A program made the position numbers and the translations under genes. This document shows positions 37,484-46,368 of a stretch of 64,000 bases of DNA, piece by piece (within the stretch, counting starts at the first letter, position 1; every line of letters begins with the position of its first letter). This DNA comes from Geomonas sp. Red32. Its GTDB lineage: Bacteria; Desulfobacterota; Desulfuromonadia; Geobacterales; Geobacteraceae. The notes beneath the pieces are model-generated. The model was not told where the DNA came from. It was given only the letters and a program-made list of their open reading frames with translations, and searched no databases. The stretch is taken from assembly GCF_023652955.1 (NCBI RefSeq), contig NZ_JAKLOY010000002.1:124001-188000 (forward strand), written 5' to 3'.

Positions 37484-37915
37484 CTACATGCTGTACAGCC
37501 TTTCCCCCGGGAGCACGGTGAAGCCGTTGCCGGCCAGAGCGGAAAGAGCCTTCTCCGTCTCGTCGAAACGGAAGATCATGACGGCGTTCTCGCCGCAGCG
37601 TTCGACGAAGGCGTACATGTACTCGACGTTGATGCCGTCCTTGTCGAGCGCCTGGAGGATGTCGGCGAGCCCGCCGGGACGGTCCGGGATCTCGACCGCC
37701 ACCACGTCGGTCTTGCTGACGGTGAAACCCTTCTCCTTCAGGACCAGCTTGGCCTTCTCGGTATCGTTCACGATCAGGCGCAGGATTCCGAAGTCGGAGG
37801 TATCTGCCAGGGAAAGGGTACGGATGTTGATGCCGGCGTCTCCCAGGATGCGGGTAACCTCGGCGAGCCTGCCGAACTTGTTTTCGATGAAGATGGAGAT
37901 CTGTTCCACGTGCAT
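37484..37915 (-). CDS. Tandem ACT-domain protein
   Basis: This 143-residue protein consists of two ACT domains: [20 protein letters not shown] (residues 2-70) and [20 protein letters not shown] (about 71-140). ACT pairs bind amino acids and regulate enzymes or transport. Proteins of this type are regularly found beside paaK and iorAB, where they probably sense an aromatic or branched-chain amino acid. GGGGG lies 6 nt before the ATG at 37915; the frame extends upstream through a G-rich repeat but that part is not domain sequence. No DNA-binding or catalytic part is present. Confidence 0.9.
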   Translation of the reverse strand: MHVEQISIFIENKFGRLAEVTRILGDAGINIRTLSLADTSDFGILRLIVNDTEKAKLVLKEKGFTVSKTDVVAVEIPDRPGGLADILQALDKDGINVEYMYAFVERCGENAVMIFRFDETEKALSALAGNGFTVLPGERLYSM

Positions 37916-37953
37916 GACTATCCCCCTTTTGGCTTTGATCGGAATTGAAGTTA

Positions 37954-38035
37954 CCTCCCCCCTTGTCAAAGGGGGGGCGGTGGGGATTTGCCTCGAATCA
38001 AATCCCCCTAAATCCCCCTTTAACAAGGGGGACTT
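37954..38035. repeat. G-rich nested hairpin element, full copy 5
   Basis: CTCCCCCCTTGTCAAAGGGG and a GGGGATTT string face AAATCCCCCTAAATCCCCCT and TTAACAAGGGGGACTT. The two hairpins flank the AT-richer core. It lies between the ACT gene and the second paaK. Confidence 0.75.
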
Positions 38036-38066
38036 ACCTACAAAGGAATTCTAAGGATCTTCGCAA

Positions 38067-39371
38067 CTACGCCTTCGGCCTGTTGTCGATTACCCTTTTG
38101 GCCTTCCCTTCGCTTCTCGTGATGCTCTTCGGCTCGACCAGGCGGACGCGGCAGGTGACGCCGAGCATCTCCTTGATCTGCTTCTCGATGCGGGCGGAGA
38201 GAGCCTGCAGGTGCTTGACCTCGTCGGAGAAGAGATCCTCGCCCACCTCGACCTGGACCTCCAGGGTGTCAAGGTTGTCCTTTCTCTCCACGATCAGCAC
38301 GTAGTGCGGCTCGACCCCTTCCACCCCCATCAGGATGGACTCGATCTGGGACGGGAAGACGTTAACGCCGCGGATGATCAGCATGTCGTCGCTTCTGCCG
38401 CTCATGCGGGCGATGCGGGCGTGGGTGCGGCCGCAGGCGCACGGCTCGTAGGTGAGCGAGGTGATGTCCCGGGTCCGGTAGCGAAGAAGCGGGATCCCCT
38501 CCTTGGTGATGGTGGTGATGACCAGCTCGCCCTTCTCGCCGGCCGGCAGCACCTCGCCGGTCTCCGGGTTGATGATCTCGGGGATGAAGTGGTCCTCCCA
38601 GATATGGAGCCCCTTCTTCGCCTCGCAGCACTCGATGGCGACCCCCGGCCCCATGATTTCGGAGAGGCCGTAGATGTCCACCGCGGAGAGGTTGAGTTTC
38701 CCTTCGATATCGGCCCGCATCGCCTCCGACCACGGCTCGGCGCCGAAGATGCCGACGCGAAGCTTCAGGTCGCGGAAGTCGATCCCCTCCTCGCGGGCGG
38801 CTTCCGCCATGAAGAGGGAGTAGGACGGGGTGCAGGTCAGGACGGTGGAACCGAAGTCCTGCATGATCATGATCTGTTTCTTGGTGTTCCCCCCGGACAT
38901 GGGGATGACGGAGGCGCCCAGCTTTTCGGCGCCGTAGTGGGCCCCGAGGCCGCCGGTGAAGAGACCGTAGCCGTAGGAGTTATGGATGATGTCGCCCTTG
39001 TGGACCCCGGCCGCCACGAAGGAGCGGGCCATCAGCTCGCTCCAGGTGTCGATGTCTTTCTGGGTGTAGCCGACCACCGTCGGCTTGCCGGTGGTACCGG
39101 AGGAGGCGTGGATGCGGACGATGTCCTCCATCGGCACCGCAAAGAGCCGGTACGGGTAGGAGTCGCGCATGTCCTGCTTGTAGGTGAAGGGAAACCGGCG
39201 CAGGTCTTGGAGGCTCTTGATGGAATCGGCGGTGAGACCGGCCTTGGCGAGCGACTCGCGGTAGAAGGGAACGTTCTCCTGGACCCTGGCCACCATGGAC
39301 TTCAGCCTCTTAAGCTGCAGCGCCTCGAGCGCTTCCCGGGGCAGGGTCTCGAATTCCTCGTTGAAATACAT
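38067..39371 (-). CDS. paaK: Phenylacetate-CoA ligase family protein (copy 2)
   Basis: This 434-residue ligase has AMP-binding loop [26 protein letters not shown] and the C-terminal [20 protein letters not shown] with the catalytic lysine in EGKAKRVID. It is homologous along its whole length to the enzyme at 29932-31233 but clearly diverged. The ATG at 39371 has AGGGAG 6 nt upstream; the frame starts earlier but without similarity. It follows iorB by about 200 bp that contain a nested hairpin. Its likely role is to make aryl-acetyl-CoA or related thioesters next to the IorAB product pathway. Confidence 0.93.
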   Translation of the reverse strand: MYFNEEFETLPREALEALQLKRLKSMVARVQENVPFYRESLAKAGLTADSIKSLQDLRRFPFTYKQDMRDSYPYRLFAVPMEDIVRIHASSGTTGKPTVVGYTQKDIDTWSELMARSFVAAGVHKGDIIHNSYGYGLFTGGLGAHYGAEKLGASVIPMSGGNTKKQIMIMQDFGSTVLTCTPSYSLFMAEAAREEGIDFRDLKLRVGIFGAEPWSEAMRADIEGKLNLSAVDIYGLSEIMGPGVAIECCEAKKGLHIWEDHFIPEIINPETGEVLPAGEKGELVITTITKEGIPLLRYRTRDITSLTYEPCACGRTHARIARMSGRSDDMLIIRGVNVFPSQIESILMGVEGVEPHYVLIVERKDNLDTLEVQVEVGEDLFSDEVKHLQALSARIEKQIKEMLGVTCRVRLVEPKSITRSEGKAKRVIDNRPKA

Positions 39372-39469
39372 GGCGCACTCCCTAAAAAACAGTCTTTTTC
39401 TTCGCCAATCCAAGGTCATCGCCCGTTCAAAAAGGTTCATCGGGGCAACCAGGAAAAGCTGTCGAACAA

Positions 39470-39561
39470 GGTCCCCCCCTTGTCAAAGGGGGGACAGGGG
39501 GGATTTGAAGCTCAGGGTAAAGAGGCAATCCCCCCGAATCCATCTTTAAAAAGGGGGGACT
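39470..39561. repeat. G-rich nested hairpin element, full copy 6
   Basis: GGTCCCCCCCTTGTCAAAGG and GGGGACAGGGGGGATTT face AATCCCCCCGAATCC and TTTAAAAAGGGGGGAC. It lies between iorB and paaK, starting 8 bp after the iorB stop on the minus strand. Confidence 0.75.
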
Positions 39562-39567
39562 ATCCGG

Positions 39568-40149
39568 CTAGGACAGCGACCGGCCCACCTGGAAAGCCTT
39601 GAGGTTGACCTCCAAAGCCTTCTTGGGGACCATCTTCTCGATCGACTCCAGCCAGAACTTCTCCTCGATGTGCATCCGCTTCGACACCGCACCCAGCAGC
39701 ACGATGTTGGCGGCGCGAGCGTTACCCGCCTCGATGGCCAGCTGCTGGCCGTCCACCAGGAGAAAGTCCGGGAACCTGGCGGAGATCTTCCCGGCGAGAT
39801 CGGCGGGGTAGCTCTCCTGTCCCATCAGCACGGAAGGAGGCGGAATGCAGAGATCGTTGGCGATCACCGCGGCGCCCTCTTTCAAAAGCGGCAGCGAGCG
39901 GTAGCTCTCCATCAGCTCAAAGCCGAACAGGATGTCGGCCTCCCCTTCGGGAACGATCGGGGAGAAGACCTCCTTGCCATAACGGACGTGGGAGACGACC
40001 GAACCGCCGCGCTGCGACATGCCATGGATCTCGCTCTTCTTGACGTCGAAACCGGCCAGCATGCAGGTCTCGGAAAGCACCTCGGCGGCCAGCAGGATAC
40101 CCTGCCCGCCCACCCCTACCAGGAGGATATTGGTTATCTTGTCGCTCAT
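39568..40149 (-). CDS. iorB: Indolepyruvate:ferredoxin oxidoreductase beta subunit
   Basis: This 193-residue gamma-type subunit has ILLVGVGGQGILLAAEVLSE and the SEIHGMSQRGGSVVSHVRYG block that defines IorB. With IorA it oxidatively decarboxylates aryl pyruvates to aryl-acetyl-CoA and reduces ferredoxin. Its ATG at 40149 overlaps the iorA stop (ATGA), and AGGAGG at the end of iorA lies 4 nt before it. The start upstream at 40209 would lie inside iorA and is rejected. Confidence 0.95.
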   Translation of the reverse strand: MSDKITNILLVGVGGQGILLAAEVLSETCMLAGFDVKKSEIHGMSQRGGSVVSHVRYGKEVFSPIVPEGEADILFGFELMESYRSLPLLKEGAAVIANDLCIPPPSVLMGQESYPADLAGKISARFPDFLLVDGQQLAIEAGNARAANIVLLGAVSKRMHIEEKFWLESIEKMVPKKALEVNLKAFQVGRSLS

Positions 40150-41909
40150 TTCGCCTCCTGAATCGCGTTGAACTTGCAGAGCTGGCGGCAGACTTCGCAG
40201 CCATTGCACAAGAGCGGATCGATGTGTGCCTTACCCTTCTTCTCGCCAGGGGTTCCCACCCACTCGATGGCGGGGCAGCCGATCTTGAGGCAGGCGCGGC
40301 AGCCGCTGCAGGAATCCGGCTCTACGGCGAGGGTCCCCCCTTTGACGAAGACCCCTTCGCGCTTGATGAGGACGCACGGCTGGTTGGTGATGATGACCGA
40401 GGTCTCCGGCCGCTCCATCTCCTCGGCGATCGCCTTCTGGCACTCGTCGAGGTCGTGCGGGTTGACGCCGCGCACGTGCTTCACGCCGATGGCCTTGCAG
40501 AGCATGTGCAGGTCGACCGCGTTGGTCGGGTCGTCCATCAGGGTGTGGCCGGATGCCGGGTTGTCCTGGCGGCCGGTCATGGCGGTGATCCGGTTGTCGA
40601 GGATGATGACGGTAGCGGCGCCCTTGTTGTAGACCATGTCCATGAGGCCATTGACGCCGGTATGGAGGAAAGTCGAATCGCCGATCACCGCGACCACCTT
40701 CTTCTGCTCCTCGGGGGGCAGAACCTTGACCGCGCCGGTAGCCATCCCGATGGAGGCCCCCATGCAGATGCAGGTGTCCATGGCGGAAAGGGGCGGCATG
40801 AAGCCCAGGGTGTAGCAGCCGATGTCGCCGGTGACGTAGGCCTTGAGTTTATTCAGGGAGTAGAAGACGCCGCGGTGCGGGCAGCCCGGGCACATGTTGG
40901 GGGGACGCCCCGGAAGCTTCTCGGGAGCCACCGGCTCCTGCTCGGGGAGACCGAAGCCCCTCCGGATCCTGCCGGGAGTGAGCTCGCCGCAGATGGAGAG
41001 AATCTCCTTGCCGGTCACGGCGATGCCGGCCGCCTTTACCTGCTCCTCGATGAAGGGATCGAGCTCCTCCACCACGTAGAGCTTGTCGACCTTGGAGGCG
41101 AACTCCCTGATCAGCTCCATGGGGAGCGGGTGTACCATACCGAGTTTCAGAACCGATGCCTCGGGGAGCACTTCGCGGACGTACTGGTAGCTGACCCCGG
41201 CGGTGATGATCCCCATCGAGGTGGAACGCATCTCGGTCCGGTTGATCGGCATGGAGCAGCCGTCCTGGCCGAGCTTCACCATGCGGTCTTCCACGACGTA
41301 GTGGCGGCCGCGGGCGTTGCCGGGGAGCATGACGTACTTCGGCGCGTTTCTGACCAGCTTCGGCTCGGGGAGGTCCCCCTGCCTCTGCCCCAGTTCGACC
41401 ACCGACTTGCTGTGGGAGATACGGGTGGTGGTCCGGAGCATGACCGGGGTGTCGTACTTCTCGGAGATCTCGAAGGCAAGCTTGGTGAACGCCAGGCACT
41501 CCTGGGAGTCGGAGGGCTCGAGCATGGGCACCTTGGCGAACTTCGCGTAGTTGCGGTTATCCTGCTCGTTCTGGGAGGAGTGGAGCTCCGGGTCGTCGGC
41601 GGTAACCAGCACCAGGCCGCCGTTTACTCCCACCCCGGTGTAGGAAAGGGTGAAGAGCGGGTCGGCGGCGACGTTGACACCGACGTGCTTCATGGTGACG
41701 ATGGATCTCGCTCCGGCGAAGGAAGAGCCGATCCCCACCTCGAGGGCAACCTTTTCGTTGGGGGCCCAGGAGGAGTTGATCTCGCGGTAGCGGATGATGT
41801 TTTCAAGAATCTCGGTGGAGGGGGTTCCAGGGTAGGCGCAGGCGACCCTGACGCCGGCCTCGTAGGCCCCTCGTGCGATGGCCTCATTACCAGAAAGTAT
41901 TTCCTTCAT
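40146..41909 (-). CDS. iorA: Indolepyruvate:ferredoxin oxidoreductase alpha subunit
   Basis: This 587-residue subunit has the pyrimidine domain start MKEILSGNEAIARGAYEAG, the pyruvate-ferredoxin-type strings VACAYPGTPSTEI and VNVAADPLFTLSYTG, and a thiamine-diphosphate domain with GDIGCYTLGFMPPLSAMDTC and VIGDSTFLHTG. A C-terminal ferredoxin carries CSGCRACLKIGC and CNGCEVCRQLC. It catalyses CoA-dependent oxidation of indolepyruvate, phenylpyruvate and similar 2-oxo acids. A near-consensus promoter lies 43 bp upstream. I start at the ATG at 41909, since the longer frame crosses that promoter. Confidence 0.96.
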   Translation of the reverse strand: MKEILSGNEAIARGAYEAGVRVACAYPGTPSTEILENIIRYREINSSWAPNEKVALEVGIGSSFAGARSIVTMKHVGVNVAADPLFTLSYTGVGVNGGLVLVTADDPELHSSQNEQDNRNYAKFAKVPMLEPSDSQECLAFTKLAFEISEKYDTPVMLRTTTRISHSKSVVELGQRQGDLPEPKLVRNAPKYVMLPGNARGRHYVVEDRMVKLGQDGCSMPINRTEMRSTSMGIITAGVSYQYVREVLPEASVLKLGMVHPLPMELIREFASKVDKLYVVEELDPFIEEQVKAAGIAVTGKEILSICGELTPGRIRRGFGLPEQEPVAPEKLPGRPPNMCPGCPHRGVFYSLNKLKAYVTGDIGCYTLGFMPPLSAMDTCICMGASIGMATGAVKVLPPEEQKKVVAVIGDSTFLHTGVNGLMDMVYNKGAATVIILDNRITAMTGRQDNPASGHTLMDDPTNAVDLHMLCKAIGVKHVRGVNPHDLDECQKAIAEEMERPETSVIITNQPCVLIKREGVFVKGGTLAVEPDSCSGCRACLKIGCPAIEWVGTPGEKKGKAHIDPLLCNGCEVCRQLCKFNAIQEAK

Positions 41910-41951
41910 TGAGTACCTATTTCCTTGTAAGACGATTTGCTGAGTCGGCGA

Positions 41952-41981
41952 AATATACAGGACTACCGCTTTGACTGTCAA
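41952..41981 (-). promoter_or_regulatory. Promoter of iorA and probably the whole ior/paaK/liv cluster
   Basis: On the minus strand TTGACA (41981-41976), an 18-nt spacer and TATATT (41957-41952) form a near-consensus sigma-70 promoter 43 bp before the iorA ATG. The remainder of the 41910-42301 gap shows no gene. Confidence 0.7.
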
Positions 41982-42301
41982 CTGCTTTCTAGAACATCGT
42001 TCAATACTTAGACCGCTTCTTGACGGGTTCTTTACTCTCTTCAAACACTTAACAGAGAAGGGAGGAGATGGGTCGAATCTCATTGTTCCATCAAAACTTA
42101 TTCACCCTCCTTAAACACAGTTTCATTCCCCCAAACCGCCTCCAACCTCTAGCTAAGTCGAAGCCCCAAAACGCCCCATCCTTCGACTACCGCCCCCTAA
42201 GATTTCCCCCCCGCCGGGCCGGCGTGAGCGATGAAACGAATAAGGTATAATGAATCCAGCCCCGGCAGTGCAAAGTGGCCGGAGGCTTTGCGGAGGACAT
42301 C

Positions 42302-42637
42302 ATGACATTTCTTTTCCATTGGCTGATCCGGGCGCTCGCCATCATCATCACCGCCTATCTCTTGCCGGGAGTGAGGCTCTCCGGCTTCTTCGCCGCCCTG
42401 GTAACCGCGCTGGTGCTCGGCTTGGTCAACACCTTCATAAAACCGATCATCCTGTTGCTGACCCTCCCCTTCAACATCCTTACCCTGGGACTGCTCACCT
42501 TCGCGATCAACGCGTTCATGATCCTTCTGACCAGCGCCGTCGTTCCCGGCTTCCAGGTCACCGGCTTTTTCTGGGCCCTCATCTTCAGCCTCGTGCTGGC
42601 GGTGATCAACTTCGCCCTCGGCACGATGATCTTCTGA
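42302..42637 (+). CDS. Small membrane protein of the YvlD/PF04020 family
   Basis: This 111-residue protein has four hydrophobic helices and the family strings LPGVRLSGFFAALVTALVLG, NTFIKPIILLLTLP and PGFQVTGFFWAL. Databases often label the family phage holin, but its members are chromosomal and of unknown function; I see no phage genes here. GGAGG lies 5 nt before the ATG at 42302. The stop is 9 bp before the DUF72 gene, so the two form an operon. Confidence 0.85.
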   Translation: MTFLFHWLIRALAIIITAYLLPGVRLSGFFAALVTALVLGLVNTFIKPIILLLTLPFNILTLGLLTFAINAFMILLTSAVVPGFQVTGFFWALIFSLVLAVINFALGTMIF

Positions 42638-42646
42638 GCCGCTCCC

Positions 42647-43561
42647 ATGACCACCGGCGCCATCCGCATCGGCACCTGCTCCTGGACGGAATCCGAAGGG
42701 GGAGAGGCCGGCACCTTCGGGGTCGAGAGCCCGCACGACCGCCTGGCACGCTACGCCGAGCGGTTCGACACCGTCGAGGTCGACAGCAGCTACTACGCCC
42801 TCCCCGCCCCGTCCATGATCCGTGCCTGGCTGGAACGGACTCCGCCGGGTTTTCTCTTTCACGTCAAGGCGTACGGGGCGCTGACCGGCCACGGCATCGA
42901 TCCTTCCCGCCTCCCGCCGCAACTAAAAAGCCTGGCCGTCTCCCCTTCCCTGCTCCCCGAAGCAGCGATGCTTGCCAACTCTTCCGCGGATCGCGAACTG
43001 GTCCGGATCTCGGACCCGGTGGCCCTGCGGGAGGTGGCCGACGCCTTTTGCGAGGTACTCCAGCCGCTGCGGGAGGCAGGAAAACTCGGCTTCATCGTCT
43101 TCCAGTATCCCCCCTGGTTCACCTGCAAAAGCGCCAACCGCGACTACGTCCTGTACTGCCAGGACATGATGAAAGCCTTTCCCATCGCCGTGGAGTTTCG
43201 GCATGGAAGCTGGCTGACCACGCCCCGCGCCCCCGGCACCCTCTCCTTTCTCAGGGAAAACCGGATCTCCTACATCGCCTGCGACGAACCCCAGTACGGC
43301 AACCTCACCACCGTACCGTTCCTGCCGGACCTCACCACCAAGGTGGCCTACCTGCGGCTGCACGGCAGGGACAGCGAGGGGTGGGCGGGGCATGCACTAA
43401 GCCGGGAAATGTATAGCTACGGCGAAAACGAGCTCCGCCTCTTCGCCAACCACGCCACCCGCCTGGCCCGAAAGGCACGGACCGTCTTCGTCATGTTCGC
43501 CAACTGTCATGGGGGGCACGGACTAAGAAACGCACTGACAATGAAAACCATCTCTAACTGA
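42647..43561 (+). CDS. DUF72 (YecE-like) protein
   Basis: This 304-residue protein has the DUF72 TIM-barrel marks: IRIGTCSWTE at the start, YAERFDTVEVDSSYYALP, PPGFLFHVKAYGALTGHG, FPIAVEFRHGSWL and the C-terminal FVMFANCHGGHGLRNAL. Function is unknown; the fold suggests a nuclease or metal-dependent enzyme. There is no clear ribosome binding site 9 bp after the upstream stop, so it is probably translated by coupling. A perfect inverted repeat follows, used here as part of the next gene's promoter. Confidence 0.88.
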   Translation: MTTGAIRIGTCSWTESEGGEAGTFGVESPHDRLARYAERFDTVEVDSSYYALPAPSMIRAWLERTPPGFLFHVKAYGALTGHGIDPSRLPPQLKSLAVSPSLLPEAAMLANSSADRELVRISDPVALREVADAFCEVLQPLREAGKLGFIVFQYPPWFTCKSANRDYVLYCQDMMKAFPIAVEFRHGSWLTTPRAPGTLSFLRENRISYIACDEPQYGNLTTVPFLPDLTTKVAYLRLHGRDSEGWAGHALSREMYSYGENELRLFANHATRLARKARTVFVMFANCHGGHGLRNALTMKTISN

Positions 43562-43626
43562 CGATGGGCAGGGTTTTCTCTCAAAAACCGGCACTGAATG
43601 GCGACCTAATTCGTTTTATTTAGACA

Positions 43627-43669
43627 TTGCAACACCTTAAAAGGTGTTATATAGTGGCCGCGCAATTGT
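43627..43669 (+). promoter_or_regulatory. Promoter region of the prepilin gene with an 18-bp palindrome
   Basis: TTGCAA (43627-43632), 17 nt, TATAGT (43650-43655) is a good sigma-70 promoter. Its spacer is almost filled by AACACCTTAAAAGGTGTT (43631-43648), a palindrome with 8-bp arms. A sigma-54-like TGGCCGCGCAATTGT overlaps at 43655-43669 as an alternative. A palindrome between -35 and -10 suggests a bound repressor or MerR-like regulator. Confidence 0.5.
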
Positions 43670-43769
43670 GGGCCATGACTCCTGACAATGCGGCAGCCGC
43701 TCTTTTTGCCGGCTTGTCGGGACCACCTTTCACGCTGCCCGCTCCGGCGGACACCAAAGAGAACACTTC

Positions 43770-44294
43770 ATGATTTTCCAACTCAAAAGACGACTAGCCG
43801 CACTGGCAGAGGCCATAAGAAGGCCATCCGACTCCGCCTATGACCAGGAAGGCTTCTCACTGATAGAGATGGTGGTGGTCGTTGCCATCATCGCAATTCT
43901 CGCGTCCCTGGCGATACCGGCCTATTCCCAGATCGAGGACCTCGCCCGCAATGCCAGGGCCGTGGTCGAGATACGGGAAATGGAACATGCCATCGCCGCC
44001 TACTCGATCGAGCACGGTGGCGTGTACCCGACCACCCTGGCGGACATCGGCCGCCCCAATGCCATCGACCCGTGGGGCGCACGCTACGTTTACTCTGATT
44101 TCAAGCCCCCCAACGATGCCCCCCGACTGGGCTCCATCGGATCCAGCGACGACCAATGGAACACTGACTTCGACCTGTACAGTCTCGGCACCGACAGCGA
44201 CTCCAAGGCCAGCAACTTCATCGACCCATCCACCCAAAACGATGTCATCCGTGCCGGCAACGGCGCCTACTGTGGCTTGGCCAGAGACTTCTAA
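43770..44294 (+). CDS. Type IV prepilin/GspG-like pseudopilin
   Basis: This 174-residue protein has a 28-residue leader ending in Gly, then FSLIEMVVVVAIIAILASLA: Phe at +1, Glu at +5 and a hydrophobic helix, the prepilin peptidase and N-methylation signal. The rest has a GspG-like form (MEHAIAAYSIEHGGVYPTTL, DPWGARYVYSD, DFDLYSLGTDSD), a pattern tied to calcium binding in GspG. No secretion or pilus assembly genes are adjacent, so it is an isolated pilin-like protein. The leader is longer than usual. A zinc-ribbon membrane protein gene follows 57 bp downstream, probably in one operon. Confidence 0.9.
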   Translation: MIFQLKRRLAALAEAIRRPSDSAYDQEGFSLIEMVVVVAIIAILASLAIPAYSQIEDLARNARAVVEIREMEHAIAAYSIEHGGVYPTTLADIGRPNAIDPWGARYVYSDFKPPNDAPRLGSIGSSDDQWNTDFDLYSLGTDSDSKASNFIDPSTQNDVIRAGNGAYCGLARDF

Positions 44295-44351
44295 CCATCG
44301 ATGCGGCGACCGCCGCGCCGATCAGCATCCTTTACAGAAGGTAATCGATTT

Positions 44352-45305
44352 ATGACGTGCAACTGCCCAAAATGTCACGCAACCATAGAGCTCGACCTTC
44401 CCGAAGTGACCGAACAGGGGACTTCTGCCACCTGCCCCTCTTGCAACGCAAGCTTCAACATCTACCGGGAATCGTTTGGCGGCCGCGCCTTCCGGAAATC
44501 GGCCGAACTCTCCTGCGCTAACTGCGGAGAACAGCTCGGGCCGGAGAACCACTGCCGGACCTGCGGAGCCCCCTTCCCCGACTACGTAGTAGCGGGGCTG
44601 GGTCGCCGCAAGGCCGTCCGCAAGGTCACCAAGCTCGAACTGAAGTCCAACCCTTTCCAGAGAAAGGTAAAGTACAAGCCGACGCTCCCTACCCTGGACG
44701 AGGCGATGAACCTGGAAGGCGGGGCCAGGAAGAAAACGCAAGCAGCCAGCGAAGGCTTGACCAAAGGAAAGAAGATCGCCATCGCCCTCCTCGTGGTGGC
44801 CGTCATCGCCCTCGGGGGGGCCGGCTTTTACTTCAAGAAGAAAGCCGAGGACAACTACATCAAGAACTTCGCCCAGGCCACCTACGCCGTTCAACTGGGC
44901 GCCGACAAGTGCCGGAAGGTCAGCCAGAAACTCGCCGCCGACTGGAAAGCAAAGAACGACGCGGGGCAGCCGTTTACCCCCCGCATCGGCATCACGGACG
45001 AAAAGGACCTCGGCATCATCTCCGACAGAATCACCGACCTCAAACACTCCATGTCGAGAGAGCCGGGCAAGTTCGAGGGATGTACCGACAAGCTCGGTAA
45101 AATCGAGGCCCCCTACAACAAGATGAAAAACATGGTCCTCAATCCCGGCAACTCGCTGCCAGCCTTCATAGACTCGGCCAACAAGCTGGACGCCGAATAC
45201 AACGCCGGCGCGAGCGACTTCAAGGGGAGCATCCCCACCGAGGCCCTGGATCGTCTGCGCCAGGCATCCCAGCACTACATTGGGCTCAGGACGCTCTTCA
45301 AGTAG
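44352..45305 (+). CDS. Zinc-ribbon single-pass membrane protein
   Basis: This 317-residue protein has two paired zinc-binding modules at the N-terminus: CNCPKCHA with CPSCNASF (MJ0042-like, residues 3-36), and CANCGEQ with CRTCGAPF (about 56-80). A basic linker, one membrane helix (IAIALLVVAVIALGGAGFYF, about 140-160) and a soluble, helical C-terminal domain with several lysines follow. The orientation would put the zinc ribbons in the cytoplasm and the C-terminal domain outside. I do not recognise the C-terminal domain. AGAAGG stands 10 nt before the ATG at 44352. A bidirectional terminator follows. Confidence 0.8.
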   Translation: MTCNCPKCHATIELDLPEVTEQGTSATCPSCNASFNIYRESFGGRAFRKSAELSCANCGEQLGPENHCRTCGAPFPDYVVAGLGRRKAVRKVTKLELKSNPFQRKVKYKPTLPTLDEAMNLEGGARKKTQAASEGLTKGKKIAIALLVVAVIALGGAGFYFKKKAEDNYIKNFAQATYAVQLGADKCRKVSQKLAADWKAKNDAGQPFTPRIGITDEKDLGIISDRITDLKHSMSREPGKFEGCTDKLGKIEAPYNKMKNMVLNPGNSLPAFIDSANKLDAEYNAGASDFKGSIPTEALDRLRQASQHYIGLRTLFK

Positions 45306-45380
45306 GGCAGAAAAATAGCGCCGCCGCCCTCTCACCGGGGGGACCGACTCGAGACTTTTCCGCTTAAGGAAAGCGATAAA

Positions 45381-45415
45381 AAAAGGGAGCTCCCCACCGG
45401 GAGTTCCCTTTTTCG
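45381..45415. terminator. Bidirectional terminator between zinc-ribbon gene and tcdA
   Basis: AAAGGGAGCTCC (45382-45393) pairs with GGAGTTCCCTTT (45400-45411), with one mismatch, flanked by A7 on the left and T5 on the right. It serves both convergent genes. Confidence 0.85.
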
Positions 45416-45449
45416 TTCCGTCAGCTAAAGCCGATTGCTAGCCGGAGGC

Positions 45450-46220
45450 TTAGACTCCCGCCAAGATGTCGTTGACCACCACCCCCGCCATGGTCAGCCC
45501 GAAGATGGAGGGGATGAACGACACGCTCCCCAGGATCACCCGCCGGTGCTCACACGAAAAGCGCTGGTCGTCCTTATTGGGACAGATGCAGTTCCCCTTG
45601 CACCCGCCATCCTTGATCGCCTGCTCACGGTATTCCTCGGTCGAATACACCACCTTCACCCCGTCCGCCACCCCCTGCTTCTTCAGGAGCTTGCGGACCG
45701 AGCGGGCCATCCGGCACTTGGTGGTCTGCGAGATGTCGGCCACCTTGATGAGGGTGGGATCGAGCTTGGAGGCCGCCCCCATGCTGGAGACGATCGGGAT
45801 TCCCCTCTCCTTGCAGGTGCGGATCAGGTGGAGCTTGCTGGTGATGTGGTCGATGGCGTCGACCACGTACTGGTAGCGGTCGGAAAGGAGGAACTCGCTG
45901 TTTTCAGCCGAGTAGAAGTCCTGGTAGGGAACGACCTCGCAGTCGGGGTTGATGAGCCGCATGCGATCGGCCATGACGAGTGCCTTGGCCTTGCCGACGG
46001 TGCCGTCCATCGCGTGCAGCTGGCGGTTGACGTTGGTCAGGCAGATCTCGTCGAAGTCGACGATGACCAGCCGGCCCACACCGGCGCGGCAGAGGGCTTC
46101 GGCTGCGTAGCTCCCCACCCCGCCCAGCCCGAAGATGGCGACGGTGGAGTTCTTGAGTTTATCGAGCCCCTGCGGGCCGATAAGAAGTTCAGTACGGGAA
46201 AAGCGATGCAGGTGTGACAT
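45450..46220 (-). CDS. tcdA: tRNA threonylcarbamoyladenosine dehydratase (ThiF/E1-like)
   Basis: This 256-residue E1-like protein starts with FSRTELLIGPQGLDKLKNST, binds ATP through VAIFGLGGVGSYAAEALCRA and has the TcdA/CsdL block ISQTTKCRMARSVRKLLKK and a Cys-rich stretch GGCKGNCICPNKDD. TcdA cyclises t6A37 of tRNAs to ct6A. The ATG at 46220 has AAGGA 5 nt upstream; the much longer in-frame extension overlaps cysE and has no similarity. It follows cysE after a repeat hairpin. Confidence 0.93.
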   Translation of the reverse strand: MSHLHRFSRTELLIGPQGLDKLKNSTVAIFGLGGVGSYAAEALCRAGVGRLVIVDFDEICLTNVNRQLHAMDGTVGKAKALVMADRMRLINPDCEVVPYQDFYSAENSEFLLSDRYQYVVDAIDHITSKLHLIRTCKERGIPIVSSMGAASKLDPTLIKVADISQTTKCRMARSVRKLLKKQGVADGVKVVYSTEEYREQAIKDGGCKGNCICPNKDDQRFSCEHRRVILGSVSFIPSIFGLTMAGVVVNDILAGV

Positions 46221-46322
46221 GTGGATCCTTCGGCGAGTTAATGGATTGCCGGGGGGCAGGCCGCGGCATATTCCCGGAGTATCGCACAAGCGGCACTTCT
46301 CATGAAAGAGAAAGTTGCACAA

Positions 46323-46352
46323 GGGGACTGGCACCGCCAGGCGCCTGTCCCC
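46323..46352. repeat. REP-like palindrome between cysE and tcdA
   Basis: GGGGACTGGCAC, a short centre and GGCGCCTGTCCCC form an imperfect palindrome of about 30 bp. This GGGGACTGGCACC/GGTGCCTGTCCCC type is scattered in many bacterial genomes. It lies 17 bp after the cysE stop on the minus strand and may end that transcript. Confidence 0.55.
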
Positions 46353-46368
46353 CACTCCCTTATTAGTG

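Noticed and set aside
42302-42637. Prophage, suggested by the holin label of this family
   Set aside because: The YvlD/PF04020 family is chromosomal; no integrase, capsid, tail or lysis genes are nearby.
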